A stretch of 64,000 bases of DNA from positions 57,528 to 121,527 of the forward strand of contig JAHJLV010000009.1 of the NCBI GenBank assembly GCA_018821535.1, read 5' to 3'. Of this stretch, positions 34,135 through 44,201 are shown one piece after another (positions within the stretch are counted from its first letter, which is position 1; each line of letters starts with the position of its first letter). The notes below the pieces were generated by a model, which worked only from the letters and a program-made list of their open reading frames with translations, did not search any database and had not been told where the DNA came from. The translations under genes and the position numbers were made by a program. Source of the DNA: Pseudomonadota bacterium. GTDB taxonomy: Bacteria; Desulfobacterota; Desulfobacteria; Desulfobacterales; Desulfobacteraceae.

Positions 34135-35718
34135 ATGTATCTTGTAACTGCCAGCCAAATGCAGCACATGGACAAACAAACCATAGAATCCTTTGGCATA
34201 CCCGGAATCGTGCTTATGGAAAATGCAGGCCGGGGAGCTGTTAATTTTCTGATCAAAAAGTATCCGGATCTGAAAAACAAAAAGACAGCTGTCATTGCCG
34301 GACGGGGAAATAATGGCGGAGACGGTTTTGTCATGGCCCGGTATCTTCTGGAAAAAAATGTGGATGTCACTGTTTTTTTGTTATCCCGAATATCAAACGT
34401 TACTGGAGATGCAAAAGCCAATCTGGAACTGTTCCAGAAACTGTGTAAGCAATACGGCCGGAACCGGATCATGGAAATCCCGGATGTTGATGCTTTTGAA
34501 GAACATAAGCCATGGATTCTTTCCCACCCTCTTTTTATCGATGCGATTCTGGGAACCGGTCTGAATTCAGATGTCCAAGGATTTTTCAAAGATGCGATTG
34601 ACCTTTTGAACTCTTGCGCCTGTCCTGTGTTCAGCGTGGATATTCCTTCCGGGCTCAATTCAGACACCGGCCAACCCATGGGAACGGCCATAAAAGCTGC
34701 TGCAACCGCCACCTTTGCCTTTGCCAAGGTCGGCCATGTTCTGTATCCGGGAAATATCCATACCGGAGAACTTGAAATTATTGATATCGGCATTCCCCGT
34801 CTTATTTCTGATACAGAAAACCTGAGTCTTTCCGTGCTTGAAAAAAAAGACATTGCTGCAAAATTTTCTCCCCGGGAATTTAACACCCACAAAGGCAGTT
34901 TCGGCCATCTGCTGGTCATTGCAGGGTCTGAAGGAAAAACCGGGGCCGCAGCACTGTGCAGCAATGCTGCCATGCGATGCGGCACAGGCAAGGTGACGCT
35001 GGGAATTGCAAAAAGCCTGAACCCCATACTGGAAACCATGGTGATTGAACCCATGACCTATCCATTACCAGAGAAAAACAGGGTATCTGAGAAAGACAAG
35101 GGCTATCTGTCTGATAGCTGCCTTGATGAGATCCTGGCGCTGTTAAAGGACAAACAGGCCATGGCCATCGGCCCTGGACTCGGGACGCATAAAAGCACCC
35201 AAAGCCTGGTAAAACAACTGATTGAAAAAAGCCCTGTTCCCATGGTGATTGACGCAGATGCCATCAACTGCATTGTCGATGATCCAGGTATCCTGAATAA
35301 AAAACAGGCCCCTGCCATACTGACCCCCCACCCCGGAGAGATGGCCAGGCTGTGCAACAAAACAACAGGCCAGATCCAGGCCAACCGGATCACCATTGCA
35401 TCCGGATTTGCTGCAGAACATGATGTAACTCTTGTTCTCAAAGGCGCCCAGACAATTATTGCGCTGCCGGATGGACGCTCTTTCATCTGCCCCACCGGGA
35501 ATCCCGGTCTGGCTTCAGGCGGAACAGGGGATGTACTTACCGGAATCATTTCAGGGTTCTGCGCCCAGGGTTTTTCCATGGAAGATGCCGGCTGCGCAGG
35601 TGTTTATATCCATGGCATGTCTGCGGATATATTATCGGACAAAATGGGAAGGGTTGGATTTATTGCCTCTGATCTGATTCAACAGATTCCCGAGAGTATT
35701 CATATCTGCCTGCAATGA
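34135..35718 (+). CDS. nnrD: Bifunctional NAD(P)H-hydrate epimerase / ADP-dependent NAD(P)HX dehydratase
   Basis: 527 residues. Repairs hydrated NAD(P)H. The N-terminal half is the YjeF_N epimerase (GIPGIVLMENAGRGAV, VIAGRGNNGGDGFVMARYL, DAILGTGLNSDVQGFF, SVDIPSGLNSDTG). The C-terminal half is the ribokinase-like dehydratase (FGHLLVIAGSEGKTGAAALC, AIGPGLGTHKST, LTPHPGEMARL, GTGDVLTGIISGF). AAAAAGGAAA precedes the ATG. It overlaps tsaE by four bases, a common pairing (yjeF-tsaE) in bacteria. Confidence 0.95.
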   Translation: MYLVTASQMQHMDKQTIESFGIPGIVLMENAGRGAVNFLIKKYPDLKNKKTAVIAGRGNNGGDGFVMARYLLEKNVDVTVFLLSRISNVTGDAKANLELFQKLCKQYGRNRIMEIPDVDAFEEHKPWILSHPLFIDAILGTGLNSDVQGFFKDAIDLLNSCACPVFSVDIPSGLNSDTGQPMGTAIKAAATATFAFAKVGHVLYPGNIHTGELEIIDIGIPRLISDTENLSLSVLEKKDIAAKFSPREFNTHKGSFGHLLVIAGSEGKTGAAALCSNAAMRCGTGKVTLGIAKSLNPILETMVIEPMTYPLPEKNRVSEKDKGYLSDSCLDEILALLKDKQAMAIGPGLGTHKSTQSLVKQLIEKSPVPMVIDADAINCIVDDPGILNKKQAPAILTPHPGEMARLCNKTTGQIQANRITIASGFAAEHDVTLVLKGAQTIIALPDGRSFICPTGNPGLASGGTGDVLTGIISGFCAQGFSMEDAGCAGVYIHGMSADILSDKMGRVGFIASDLIQQIPESIHICLQ

Positions 35719-36179
35719 AAACAATCACGTCATCACATACAGACCAGACCCTTGAACTGGGAGAAAAAATCGGACGAGCCCTGACCTGCGGAATGCGCAT
35801 TGCCCTGAAAGGAGAACTGGGGGCCGGAAAAACCACCTTTGTTCAGGGACTGGCAAAAGGAATGGGGGTATCAGAAAAATATCACATCACCAGCCCGACA
35901 TTTAATATTATCAATGAATATGAAGCCGGACAGTTTACCCTGTGCCACCTGGACCTTTACCGCCTTGAGTCCTGTGATGATCTGGAGGATATCGGATTTG
36001 ACGACCTGATAGAGGATATGAACGTCATTGTTGTTGAATGGCCCGGGATACTGGAAGATATGGCCTTCAGATTTGATCTTGAAATCCATTTTAATTTTGA
36101 TGAACACTATAACAGAATCATATCTGTTTTTGCCTCTGGACAATCCGGATCAAATCTGCTAAGCACATTATCTTTATAA
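35715..36179 (+). CDS. tsaE: tRNA threonylcarbamoyladenosine biosynthesis ATPase TsaE
   Basis: 154 residues. P-loop ATPase that drives turnover of the TsaB-TsaD-TsaE complex making t6A37 on ANN-decoding tRNAs. Walker A is GELGAGKTTFVQGLAKGMG, followed by SPTFNIINEYE, the Walker B-like HLDLYRLESCDDLEDIGFDD and VVEWPG. Start ATG overlaps the nnrD stop. 33 bases separate it from lysC, so the three genes may form one operon. Confidence 0.95.
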   Translation: MKTITSSHTDQTLELGEKIGRALTCGMRIALKGELGAGKTTFVQGLAKGMGVSEKYHITSPTFNIINEYEAGQFTLCHLDLYRLESCDDLEDIGFDDLIEDMNVIVVEWPGILEDMAFRFDLEIHFNFDEHYNRIISVFASGQSGSNLLSTLSL

Positions 36180-36212
36180 AACACAATATTCACTATATAT
36201 ACTGGAGTTATT

Positions 36213-37433
36213 ATGGCGCTAAGAGTACAAAAATACGGCGGGACATCTGTTGCAAATATTGAACGGATCAACTGCGTCGCTGACAGGGTCCAGAAAGCAT
36301 TTGATGAAAAGGACCAGGTCGTTGTTGTGCTTTCTGCCATGTCAGGTGTTACCGACAGTCTTATTGCTCTTGCAAAACAGGCTGCCGAACGACCGGACAG
36401 AAGAGAGCTTGATGTTCTGCTTGCCACAGGCGAACAGACCACTGCGGCATTGCTTGCAATTATCCTTAAATCCAGAGGGTATAAGGCAAAATCATTTCTC
36501 GGGTTCCAGGCCGGAATCAAGACGGATAAAACATCCGGCAAAGCAAGAATACTGGACATTAACTGTAAAAACATTCAGACATCCCTTGATGAAGGATATA
36601 TCTGTGTTGTTGCCGGATTTCAGGGAGCTGACGAGGATGGTGCCATCACCACGCTTGGGCGGGGCGGTTCTGACACCTCTGCTGTTGCCATTGCATCTTC
36701 TTTAAAGGCAGATGTCTGTGAAATTTTTACAGATGTGGACGGGGTATATACCACAGACCCCCGAATTTGCAGTTCAGCAAGAAAAATTAAAAAAATATCC
36801 TACGAAGAAATGCTGGAAATGGCCATACTGGGCGCCAAAGTTCTGCAGATCCGTTCGGTGGAGTTTGCAAAAAAATATAATGTACCCGTACATGTAAGGT
36901 CATCATTCAATGAGGAGGAAGGAACCATGGTTGTTAATGAAAGTGCGGATATGGAAAGCGTTATCGTATCCGGTATTACCTGTGATATGAATGAAGCAAG
37001 AATTACCTTGAAACGGGTTCCGGATCAGCCAGGCATTTCTGCAAAAATATTTTCCCCGCTGGCAAAAGCGGAAATCAGCGTGGACATGATCATCCAGAAT
37101 ACCCGTACCGGAGGCGATACTGACCTGACATTCACGGTCACCAAAGATGATTTTGACAGGGCCCTGGAAATTACGGAAAAAGTGGCCAAAGAGGTTGGCG
37201 CAGAGGAAGTGATCACTGCCGAGGAAATCGCCAAAGTTTCTGTAATCGGACTGGGCATGAAAAGCCATTCCGGGGTTGCTGCCACCATGTTTGAAGCGCT
37301 GGCATCAGAAAATATCAACATCCGGATGATCAGCACATCTGAAATCCGGATTTCCTGTGTTATTCTGGCCAAATATGCTGAACTTGCCGTCAGGACACTT
37401 CATTCTGCTTTTGGCCTGGACCAGATAAAATAG
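36213..37433 (+). CDS. lysC: Aspartate kinase
   Basis: 406 residues, monofunctional. First step of the aspartate family pathway (Lys, Thr, Met, Ile). The catalytic N-terminal domain begins with [10 protein letters not shown] and contains [26 protein letters not shown] and [15 protein letters not shown]. Two C-terminal ACT domains (about 265-335 and 345-406; [40 protein letters not shown]) bind feedback effectors. CTGGAG precedes the ATG. The last codons run into a tandem array of imperfect 16-base repeats. Confidence 0.95.
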   Translation: MALRVQKYGGTSVANIERINCVADRVQKAFDEKDQVVVVLSAMSGVTDSLIALAKQAAERPDRRELDVLLATGEQTTAALLAIILKSRGYKAKSFLGFQAGIKTDKTSGKARILDINCKNIQTSLDEGYICVVAGFQGADEDGAITTLGRGGSDTSAVAIASSLKADVCEIFTDVDGVYTTDPRICSSARKIKKISYEEMLEMAILGAKVLQIRSVEFAKKYNVPVHVRSSFNEEEGTMVVNESADMESVIVSGITCDMNEARITLKRVPDQPGISAKIFSPLAKAEISVDMIIQNTRTGGDTDLTFTVTKDDFDRALEITEKVAKEVGAEEVITAEEIAKVSVIGLGMKSHSGVAATMFEALASENINIRMISTSEIRISCVILAKYAELAVRTLHSAFGLDQIK

Positions 37434-37480
37434 AGACCAAGTAAAATAGGGACCAGCCAAAACAGGATCAGATAAAACAC
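37419..37480. repeat. Tandem array of four imperfect 16-base units at the end of lysC
   Basis: GACCAGATAAAATAGA, GACCAAGTAAAATAGG, GACCAGCCAAAACAGG and a partial ATCAGATAAAACAC follow each other without gaps. The first unit contains the lysC stop codon, so the array looks like duplication of the gene end. No terminator hairpin is seen in this short gap before the convergent pyrF gene. Confidence 0.65.
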
Positions 37481-37484
37481 TAAA

Positions 37485-38225
37485 TCAATTAGAAGAGCGG
37501 CTCTGGAAAGCGTGTTCAATTTCCTGGATCACTTTCTGAGCTGCAGCCACAGGATCCCGGTCATCTCTTATGGGCCGGCCGATAACAATAAAATCACTGC
37601 CCAGGCCAACTGCCTGGGCAGGTGTGGTGACTCTTTTCTGGTCATCATTTTCAAGAAGCGACCATGACGGGCGGATACCGGGTGTTACTGCCAGAAATGA
37701 CGGGCCGAAAGCGGCTTTAACGGTTTTCACCTCCCTTCCGGAACATACAATCCCGGTACATCCGGCATCTTTTGCCATCTGTGCCCGGAGCATCACAAGT
37801 TTCTGGGGATCATCCACATATTCGGGCTGAAACCCGCCGGCTTTTACACTGTGTGCATCATTGTCTGTCAGCAGTGTCACCCCTAAAACACCGGTTTTCC
37901 CCTGTCCGCCGTCCACGGCGTTTTGCAGCATGGCCAAAGATGCACAATGAACTGTGACCAGATCAACCCCAAGGTTTGCCACCCGGCCCATGGCGCGTTT
38001 TACGGTTGCAGAAATATCATGAAGTTTCAAATCCAGAAAAATTTTTGCTTTTGAATTTTCCTTGACCATCCGGACCACAGACGGGCCCTGATCAATAAAC
38101 AGCTCCAGTCCGATCTTAAACATCCCCACAGATCCATCCAGCAGCTTCACATGGTCTTCAGCCTCTTTTAAAGAAGAAAAATCAAGGGGAAAAACAATAT
38201 AGTCTTTTGCGGGTTTGTGCATCAT
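37485..38225 (-). CDS. pyrF: Orotidine 5'-phosphate decarboxylase
   Basis: 246 residues. Last step of UMP synthesis. The active-site segment is FLDLKLHDISATVKRA (Asp-Lys-x-x-Asp arrangement), with IVFPLDFSSLKEAE at the start, GVTLLTDND in the middle and the phosphate-binding TPGIRP plus GSDFIVIGRPI at the end. GAGGATAGC precedes the first of two adjacent ATGs. It lies 27 bases behind the RND pump gene on the same strand and could be read from that operon. Confidence 0.95.
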   Translation of the reverse strand: MMHKPAKDYIVFPLDFSSLKEAEDHVKLLDGSVGMFKIGLELFIDQGPSVVRMVKENSKAKIFLDLKLHDISATVKRAMGRVANLGVDLVTVHCASLAMLQNAVDGGQGKTGVLGVTLLTDNDAHSVKAGGFQPEYVDDPQKLVMLRAQMAKDAGCTGIVCSGREVKTVKAAFGPSFLAVTPGIRPSWSLLENDDQKRVTTPAQAVGLGSDFIVIGRPIRDDRDPVAAAQKVIQEIEHAFQSRSSN

Positions 38226-38252
38226 GCTATCCTCATAAAATAAAATTCAAGA

Positions 38253-41200
38253 TCAGTCTGGCTCATCTGTATGCCGGGGCGGCAATATATAATCCAGCAC
38301 AGCATTAAGTATCCTTGCGCCCAATGATTTTATATCCTCCATGATCAGATACAGGCACGGCACCATGATCAGGGTAATCATGGTGGCAAACAGAATACCG
38401 AACCCCAGGGATATGGCCATGGGAATCAAAAATCTGGCCTGACGGGATGTTTCAAATATTATGGGCGCAAGCCCGCCGCAGGTGGTTAATGTTGTCAGAA
38501 GAATCGGGCGGAATCGCTGAATTCCTGCGGACTGAACCGCAGCAATCGCATCAAATTTATCCAGCCGCTGTTTATTGGCAAAATCAATCAGCACCAGAGA
38601 ATCATTCACCACAACCCCGGACATGGCCACAAGACCAAACAGACTCATGATGGAGAGCGAATATCCCATGATCAGATGCCCCCCAACCGCTCCGATCATG
38701 CCGAATGGAATACAGAACATGATAATAAAAGGCTGGATATAGGATTTAAACGGGATTGCCAGAAGAGCGAAAACACAGAGCATGGCAATCCCTAAGCCTT
38801 TAATCAGAGCAGATATGCTTTCCCGCATTTCCGCCTGATGTCCCTTAAAACTATAGGATAAGCCTGGATATTTTCCCAGCAGGTCCGGCAGAATCTGCTT
38901 TTTCATATCCCTGATGACATTTTCAGCCTGGGATGCCGGCCGCACATTGGCTGTGACAGCAATTTCCCGTCGGCCGTTTGTTCTTTGAATAGAGGTATAG
39001 GCTCTTCCTTCAATCACTTTTACTGCATTTCGCAGCAGGATTTCTCCTTCCGGTGCCCTGAGCACCAGTTCTTCAAACGTGGATTGAGCTGTCCGCTGAT
39101 TTTCCGGAAGCCTTACCCTTACGGTCACTTCATTTTTCCCCCGCTGATTTTTTACAGCAGCCACGCCCTGAAAGGCATTCCGGATCTGGCTGGCAACCTC
39201 TCTTGAGGTCAGCCCCATGCGTTTTCCCTCATCACTCAAGGTAATATCAAACTGCTTTTTACCCTTTGCTGAACCGTCATCGATATCATGAACCATGGAG
39301 TATTCTGAAAGACTCTGGGCCAGATCCTCTCCTGCCCTGTCCAGCATGGGAATATCCCGGTGGCTTAAACTGACTGTCAAATTTTTACCGCCCCCGGGAC
39401 CTCCCCGGTTAGACTCAAAGCTGATGGTTTCCAGACCCGGGATGATACCAGTTTTCTCCCGCCAGAGTTCGGTCACCTGTGTTGTGCTTAAGGGTCTGAC
39501 ATCAGGCTCTGTCAGGTAGATCCTGACCTGAATCAGGTTTACACTGACCTGGGAGTAAATCCCCATGGAAAGTGCTTCTGAGCCATTCTCCCTGACCACT
39601 TTTTCTGCAGCGATTACCAGCTGGTTCTCGACATTCCTTAAAACCTGGGAAGGCGTGCCATAAGGCAGACTTGCTTCACAAAAAGCATAATCCGATTCCA
39701 CCTTGGGAAAAATTTCCATCCCCATGCGGCCGGATTTAACATATCCTGCCGCCATCAACAAAAGCGCCAGACCCGATGCGATCACGGCATATCTGTGATG
39801 AAGCAGCTTTAACAGCAAATCACCATAAAATCGTTTGACAAATCTTTCAAAAGCCCTGCTGAATTTTTCCTGCCATTGTTCAAGATGATTCAGGGGGAAA
39901 AACAACGGACGTCTGTTTTTGTGACTTAAATGCGCTGGCAGGATAAACAGGCTTTCAATCAAAGACACACCGAATACGGCAATGACCACCATGGGAATTG
40001 TGCTGAATATTTTGCCCATGAATCCGGGCACAAACATCAAAGGAACAAAAGCCACCATATTGGTCACCACAGAAAAAACCACCGGCATGGCAATACGGCG
40101 TACCCCTTCCACGGCCGCCCGGCCAAAGGAAAGGCCCTGCTGACGGTAAAAATAAATATTTTCTCCAACCACTACGGCATCATCCACCACGATACCCAGC
40201 GTCACAATAAAGGCAAACATGCTGATCATGTTGATACTGAAGGATGTAAAGGAAAGAAAAACAAAAGATCCCAGAATGGAAACGGGGATACCCATACTCA
40301 CCCAGAATGCCAGCCGGATCTCCAGAAAAAGCGCCAGAAATAAAAATACCAGGGCCAGCCCGACATAGGCGTTGGACATCAGAAGTTCGGCCCTCTGGGC
40401 AAATATTTCTGACCGGTCCCGCAAAACAACCAGACTCACGCCTTCAGGAAGGGTTGCATTGATTCTTTCCACGGCAGCCTTTCCTGCCTTTGCCACCTGA
40501 ATCGGGGTCTGTTCCCCCACCCGGTAAACTTCAATGTTCACAGAGCGATACCCGTTAAAAGATGCCCAAGTTTCTGTGTCTTCAAACCCTTCTGTAACCG
40601 TTGCAATATCTTCAAGCAATACTTTGGAACCGTCTTCCAGATTAATAACCGGCAGACGGGCATACTGTTTTGCATAATCTTTACGGTCTTTCAGGCGCAA
40701 CAGGATATCGCCGCCCGAAGTTTTGATGCTCCCGCCGCCAAGTTCCACGGATGCAGCTGACAGGGCCAGTGCCACATCCTTCAGTGTCAGACCATACCGC
40801 CGTAAGGTCTGACTGGGGATCTCCACCAGAATTTCCCGATCCCGGATCCCTTCCAGCTCCACCTGGGTGATCCCTTCATCTAAAAGCAGGGTATCCTGAA
40901 TCTGCTCTGCCAGGGATCTTAAAACCGTTTCCGAGGCATCCCCGTAGAGAACCAGCCCAAGTACCTCTCTTTTTCTGGCTGCAATGGATATCTGGGGGTC
41001 TTCGGCTTCATCCGGAAAGGTCTGGATACGGTCCACCCGGCTTTTAATCTCCTGCCAAAGGCGATTGATATCCCCGCCGGCAATCCCCTCCACCATAACA
41101 CTGGCGATACCTTCACCGGCAGTGGCTGTAATTTCATCAATCCCTTCCAGGTCTTCAATGGCCTCTTCAACTGCCACGATGATGCCGTTTTCCACTTCTT

Positions 41201-41402
41201 CAGGACTTGCACCCGGATATGCAATGGAAATGGTCACTATATCAGAGCTGAATTCAGGAAATACCTCCTGTTTAATATTCAGCCCCATGACAAGCCCGCC
41301 GACAAGCAGGACCAGCATGATCAGATTGGCAGCAACCGAATTGCCCGCCATCCATGCCAGAGCGCCCTTTTCAGTGACCTGATTGACGTCCTGCTGGCTC
41401 AT
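38253..41402 (-). CDS. RND-family efflux transporter, inner-membrane pump
   Basis: 1049 residues, AcrB-like HAE class. N-terminal membrane anchor (NSVAANLIMLVLLVGGLVMG), first periplasmic loop beginning QEVFPEFSSDIVTISIAYPG, and a TM4 proton-relay segment TLGIVVDDAVVVGENI with the paired Asp typical of active pumps. A second half repeats the layout (MEIFPKVESDYAFCEASLPYG, LVAMSGVVVNDSLVLIDFA). It overlaps the adaptor gene by four bases (ATGA). The substrate is not predictable. It is proton-driven export across both membranes together with the two upstream gene products. Confidence 0.94.
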   Translation of the reverse strand: MSQQDVNQVTEKGALAWMAGNSVAANLIMLVLLVGGLVMGLNIKQEVFPEFSSDIVTISIAYPGASPEEVENGIIVAVEEAIEDLEGIDEITATAGEGIASVMVEGIAGGDINRLWQEIKSRVDRIQTFPDEAEDPQISIAARKREVLGLVLYGDASETVLRSLAEQIQDTLLLDEGITQVELEGIRDREILVEIPSQTLRRYGLTLKDVALALSAASVELGGGSIKTSGGDILLRLKDRKDYAKQYARLPVINLEDGSKVLLEDIATVTEGFEDTETWASFNGYRSVNIEVYRVGEQTPIQVAKAGKAAVERINATLPEGVSLVVLRDRSEIFAQRAELLMSNAYVGLALVFLFLALFLEIRLAFWVSMGIPVSILGSFVFLSFTSFSINMISMFAFIVTLGIVVDDAVVVGENIYFYRQQGLSFGRAAVEGVRRIAMPVVFSVVTNMVAFVPLMFVPGFMGKIFSTIPMVVIAVFGVSLIESLFILPAHLSHKNRRPLFFPLNHLEQWQEKFSRAFERFVKRFYGDLLLKLLHHRYAVIASGLALLLMAAGYVKSGRMGMEIFPKVESDYAFCEASLPYGTPSQVLRNVENQLVIAAEKVVRENGSEALSMGIYSQVSVNLIQVRIYLTEPDVRPLSTTQVTELWREKTGIIPGLETISFESNRGGPGGGKNLTVSLSHRDIPMLDRAGEDLAQSLSEYSMVHDIDDGSAKGKKQFDITLSDEGKRMGLTSREVASQIRNAFQGVAAVKNQRGKNEVTVRVRLPENQRTAQSTFEELVLRAPEGEILLRNAVKVIEGRAYTSIQRTNGRREIAVTANVRPASQAENVIRDMKKQILPDLLGKYPGLSYSFKGHQAEMRESISALIKGLGIAMLCVFALLAIPFKSYIQPFIIMFCIPFGMIGAVGGHLIMGYSLSIMSLFGLVAMSGVVVNDSLVLIDFANKQRLDKFDAIAAVQSAGIQRFRPILLTTLTTCGGLAPIIFETSRQARFLIPMAISLGFGILFATMITLIMVPCLYLIMEDIKSLGARILNAVLDYILPPRHTDEPD

Positions 41403-42607
41403 GACCTTTTTCCTGCAGCTTCAGAAACATCCGGCAAGGCCCGGGTTTTTGCTTTGTCAGATCGTGTCTGAATAGCCATGCCTTTGACCGGAGCTGAAAT
41501 ATCGGTTACAATCAGCTGGTCTTCGGGTTCAATCCCGGAAGACACAAACACCTGGCCGTTTTCCTCCCAGGCAATCTCCACTTTTCGAATATCCAGCGCA
41601 CCATTGGTATATACCCAGACCGTCTGATCTTCTCTGAGCATATTTCTGGGCAATGCATAAACATCATTAAACCGGTTTCCCATAATCTTGACATCCACAT
41701 GATCGCCAAGCAGCAACGGGGCTGATGTTTTTTGCGTGAATACGCCCAGCGGGTCAGGCACCTTGACGGTGACACCGGCCATCCGGCTTTTATCGGTTAT
41801 TCTGCCGGTGATCCGGACCACTTTCCCCTGCCATGTCTGATCTGAATACCGGGAATAAATCTGTGCCTGGCTGCCGGTTTTTTCATCAATTATAAAAGCA
41901 GATAAACGATCTGGAGGAACCTGTGCCTCTATCTGAAAAAAGCGTATATCCACAAGCGTACAAAGCGCGCCCTGGGATGCGGCAAGAGACCCTTTTTCAA
42001 TATTCTTCTCAATAACCAGCGCATCAAACGGCACTGTTACCTGTGTCCGCTGCAGATTTAATTTTGCTTTTTCCAGCTCTGCCCTGGCCGCTTTCACTGC
42101 AGCCTGGGCCTGGACAAGCTGGGGTTTTCGCAGGGCAAGATCTGTCTCCTTTATGGGTTCCGAGGAGATTTCATTGATCAGTTTGAGTTCTTCTTGTGCA
42201 ATCAGCTGACTGCCCTGTTCAATGGCCATATCAGACACGGCTTTTTCAAGTGCACTCCGGGCCTTTTCAACTTCAATTGTATAATCCGCATCATCGATCT
42301 TTAAAAGCACCTCGCCTTTTTTAACCACACCGCCCTGAACAAATCCCGGAGAAACAAAAACCACCTTGCCGGACACCTGTGCCTTGAGCAACACTTCTTT
42401 GTCCGGGATCACAGTTCCCATAACATTCACAGACCCCTGATAGTTTCCCGGCACAGCCGGGACAGTTTCCACCATCACCGCCTGTTTTGGCAGGGGCTTG
42501 CGTTTGATCTCCGGTTGCCTGGAAAAAAGATAATATCCAGCCAGAAGACCTGCACACAAAATAAAAATTGGCAAAAGTATTCTCAGCCAGTTTCCTGATT
42601 TTTTCAT
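41399..42607 (-). CDS. RND efflux periplasmic adaptor (membrane fusion protein)
   Basis: 402 residues from the ATG at 42607. This start is preferred because GGA lies nine bases upstream and the protein then begins with a single membrane anchor (MKKSGNWLRILLPIFILCAG); the ATG at 42628 would overlap the upstream gene. The biotin/lipoyl half-motifs are VNVMGTVIPDKEVLLKAQVS and GEVLLKIDDADYTIE before the coiled-coil hairpin, and LQRTQVTVPFDALVIEKNIE after it. A beta-barrel and membrane-proximal domain follow. It connects the pump and the outer-membrane channel. Middle gene of the three-gene operon. Confidence 0.93.
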   Translation of the reverse strand: MKKSGNWLRILLPIFILCAGLLAGYYLFSRQPEIKRKPLPKQAVMVETVPAVPGNYQGSVNVMGTVIPDKEVLLKAQVSGKVVFVSPGFVQGGVVKKGEVLLKIDDADYTIEVEKARSALEKAVSDMAIEQGSQLIAQEELKLINEISSEPIKETDLALRKPQLVQAQAAVKAARAELEKAKLNLQRTQVTVPFDALVIEKNIEKGSLAASQGALCTLVDIRFFQIEAQVPPDRLSAFIIDEKTGSQAQIYSRYSDQTWQGKVVRITGRITDKSRMAGVTVKVPDPLGVFTQKTSAPLLLGDHVDVKIMGNRFNDVYALPRNMLREDQTVWVYTNGALDIRKVEIAWEENGQVFVSSGIEPEDQLIVTDISAPVKGMAIQTRSDKAKTRALPDVSEAAGKRS

Positions 42608-42611
42608 AAAC

Positions 42612-44120
42612 TTATTCCACTCCACCATCTGATGCCACCGGGCGGTTGCCCGATGGATGTATCCCGGATGCTCCTTTGCCGCCCAGCGATTTATAAAGCC
42701 CGATGCGTTCTTTTACACAACTCGACTGCTCGCCTGCAAGCTGCCTTTCCAGGCGCTGAACACCGGCCTGGGCAGTCAGATAATTCAGATAGCTGCTTTT
42801 GCCGTTCTGATACTGCACAAGCGCATCCCGCAGGGCAACCCTGGCAATGGCAAGTTCCTGCTCCAGCAGCCGGACATATTGATCCTGTTTCTGGATACTG
42901 ATTAAACTGTCTTCCACCTCAAATACTGCCCTGGCCACAACAGCCGCATACAGATTGACTTTTTCCTGAACCACGGCTTTTACCCTTTCAATTTCAGCAT
43001 GACGCTGTCCCCCGTCAAACAACGGGCCTGCAATAGATGCTGCCAGAGTTGCCACCCAGTTCTGGAATAAAAGATCCAGTTTCCCGCTTGAAAACAAGGC
43101 CCTGGCGGTCAGGCTGAAAGAAGGCAACAGATCTGCTTTGGCCGCCTTTATATCCCAGGTGGCAGAAAGCAGACGCATTCTTGCTGCTTGAATATCTGAC
43201 CGGTTTTTCAAAAGATCAGATGGAATCCCAATATCGGGAAGCGGTGAAAACTGATCAAACGCAACGGTCTTCAGCTGAATCCCGTCTGCTGTTGTTTTAC
43301 CGGACAAAAGGGCCAGTGCGTGAATCAGCACCTGTTCCTGTTTTTCCAGCAATGGAAGCTGGGCATTGACCTCGGCAATGGCTTCCTGCTGCTGGGAAAT
43401 ATCCAAAGCCGTTGCTTTTCCGTTACGAAACCTGAGTTTCAAAAGCTTCAGAACCGTATCATTTGTTTTGATCTGCTCATGTAAAATCTGTTTTTTATGT
43501 CTGGCCGCAATAATATCCACCCAGGTCTGAACAATATTGACTGTCAGTTCAAATCTGAACGCACTCAAGTCCTGGGCTGCCGCATCATGACTCATCAGCG
43601 CTGCTTTTTTATCAGCATCATATTCTCCCCAGACATCTGGAGAATATGATCCTGAAAGTGAACCATCCCATGAGTGACTGCCATCTGTCCGGGGACTTGA
43701 TCCGCTGCTGGTCTTTATCCGGGTATGTTTTTTCTGGCCCCCGAAAGAGAAATCAAGCAAAGGGAAAAACGCGGCATCCGTCTTTGAAATCGTTGCCCTG
43801 GCCTGGGCAAGGCGGGCATCAAGGGTTTTTAAATCAAAATTTAAAACAAGGGCCTGTTCAATCAGATGATCCAGATCATCACTACCCAGAAACTGCCACC
43901 AGGGTTCAGGATTTAGAACCGTGTCTGTATCCTGTCTTTTATCTATGGATTTACGGGGAAAATCATCTGGTAATTCACCCGGAGAAGGCTTGTTTTCCGC
44001 AGACATGGAAAATTGTCCGGAAAGTGGAATTGACACGGAAACGTCTGTCTGTGTTTCCGTGGTTTTACACCCTGAAAAAATCAGCATCCCTGCCAGCATT
44101 ACAAAAAAAATCCGTCTCAT
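42612..44120 (-). CDS. Outer-membrane efflux lipoprotein (TolC/OprM/NodT-like)
   Basis: 502 residues. Lipoprotein signal with lipobox MLIFSGCK. Two similar halves contain the coiled-coil and strand repeats of outer-membrane factors (LEQALVLNFDLKTLDARLAQ, FELTVNIVQTWVDIIAARHK; VARAVFEVEDSLISIQKQ, AQAGVQRLERQLA). The pump order outer channel, adaptor, pump on one strand gives a self-contained tripartite system. No regulator is adjacent. The upstream 80 bases hold the likely promoter, but no clear boxes were found. Confidence 0.92.
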   Translation of the reverse strand: MRRIFFVMLAGMLIFSGCKTTETQTDVSVSIPLSGQFSMSAENKPSPGELPDDFPRKSIDKRQDTDTVLNPEPWWQFLGSDDLDHLIEQALVLNFDLKTLDARLAQARATISKTDAAFFPLLDFSFGGQKKHTRIKTSSGSSPRTDGSHSWDGSLSGSYSPDVWGEYDADKKAALMSHDAAAQDLSAFRFELTVNIVQTWVDIIAARHKKQILHEQIKTNDTVLKLLKLRFRNGKATALDISQQQEAIAEVNAQLPLLEKQEQVLIHALALLSGKTTADGIQLKTVAFDQFSPLPDIGIPSDLLKNRSDIQAARMRLLSATWDIKAAKADLLPSFSLTARALFSSGKLDLLFQNWVATLAASIAGPLFDGGQRHAEIERVKAVVQEKVNLYAAVVARAVFEVEDSLISIQKQDQYVRLLEQELAIARVALRDALVQYQNGKSSYLNYLTAQAGVQRLERQLAGEQSSCVKERIGLYKSLGGKGASGIHPSGNRPVASDGGVE

Positions 44121-44201
44121 TCTTCGCCGTCCTGTATTTTGGACCTATAAATTAATATAGAAACACGAATATAGCAATAGGACTGCTGTTTTTTAGAACA
44201 G

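Noticed and set aside
39930..40343. 137-codon plus-strand frame inside the RND pump
   Set aside because: Very His/Lys-rich peptide antisense to conserved pump helices; a composition artefact.
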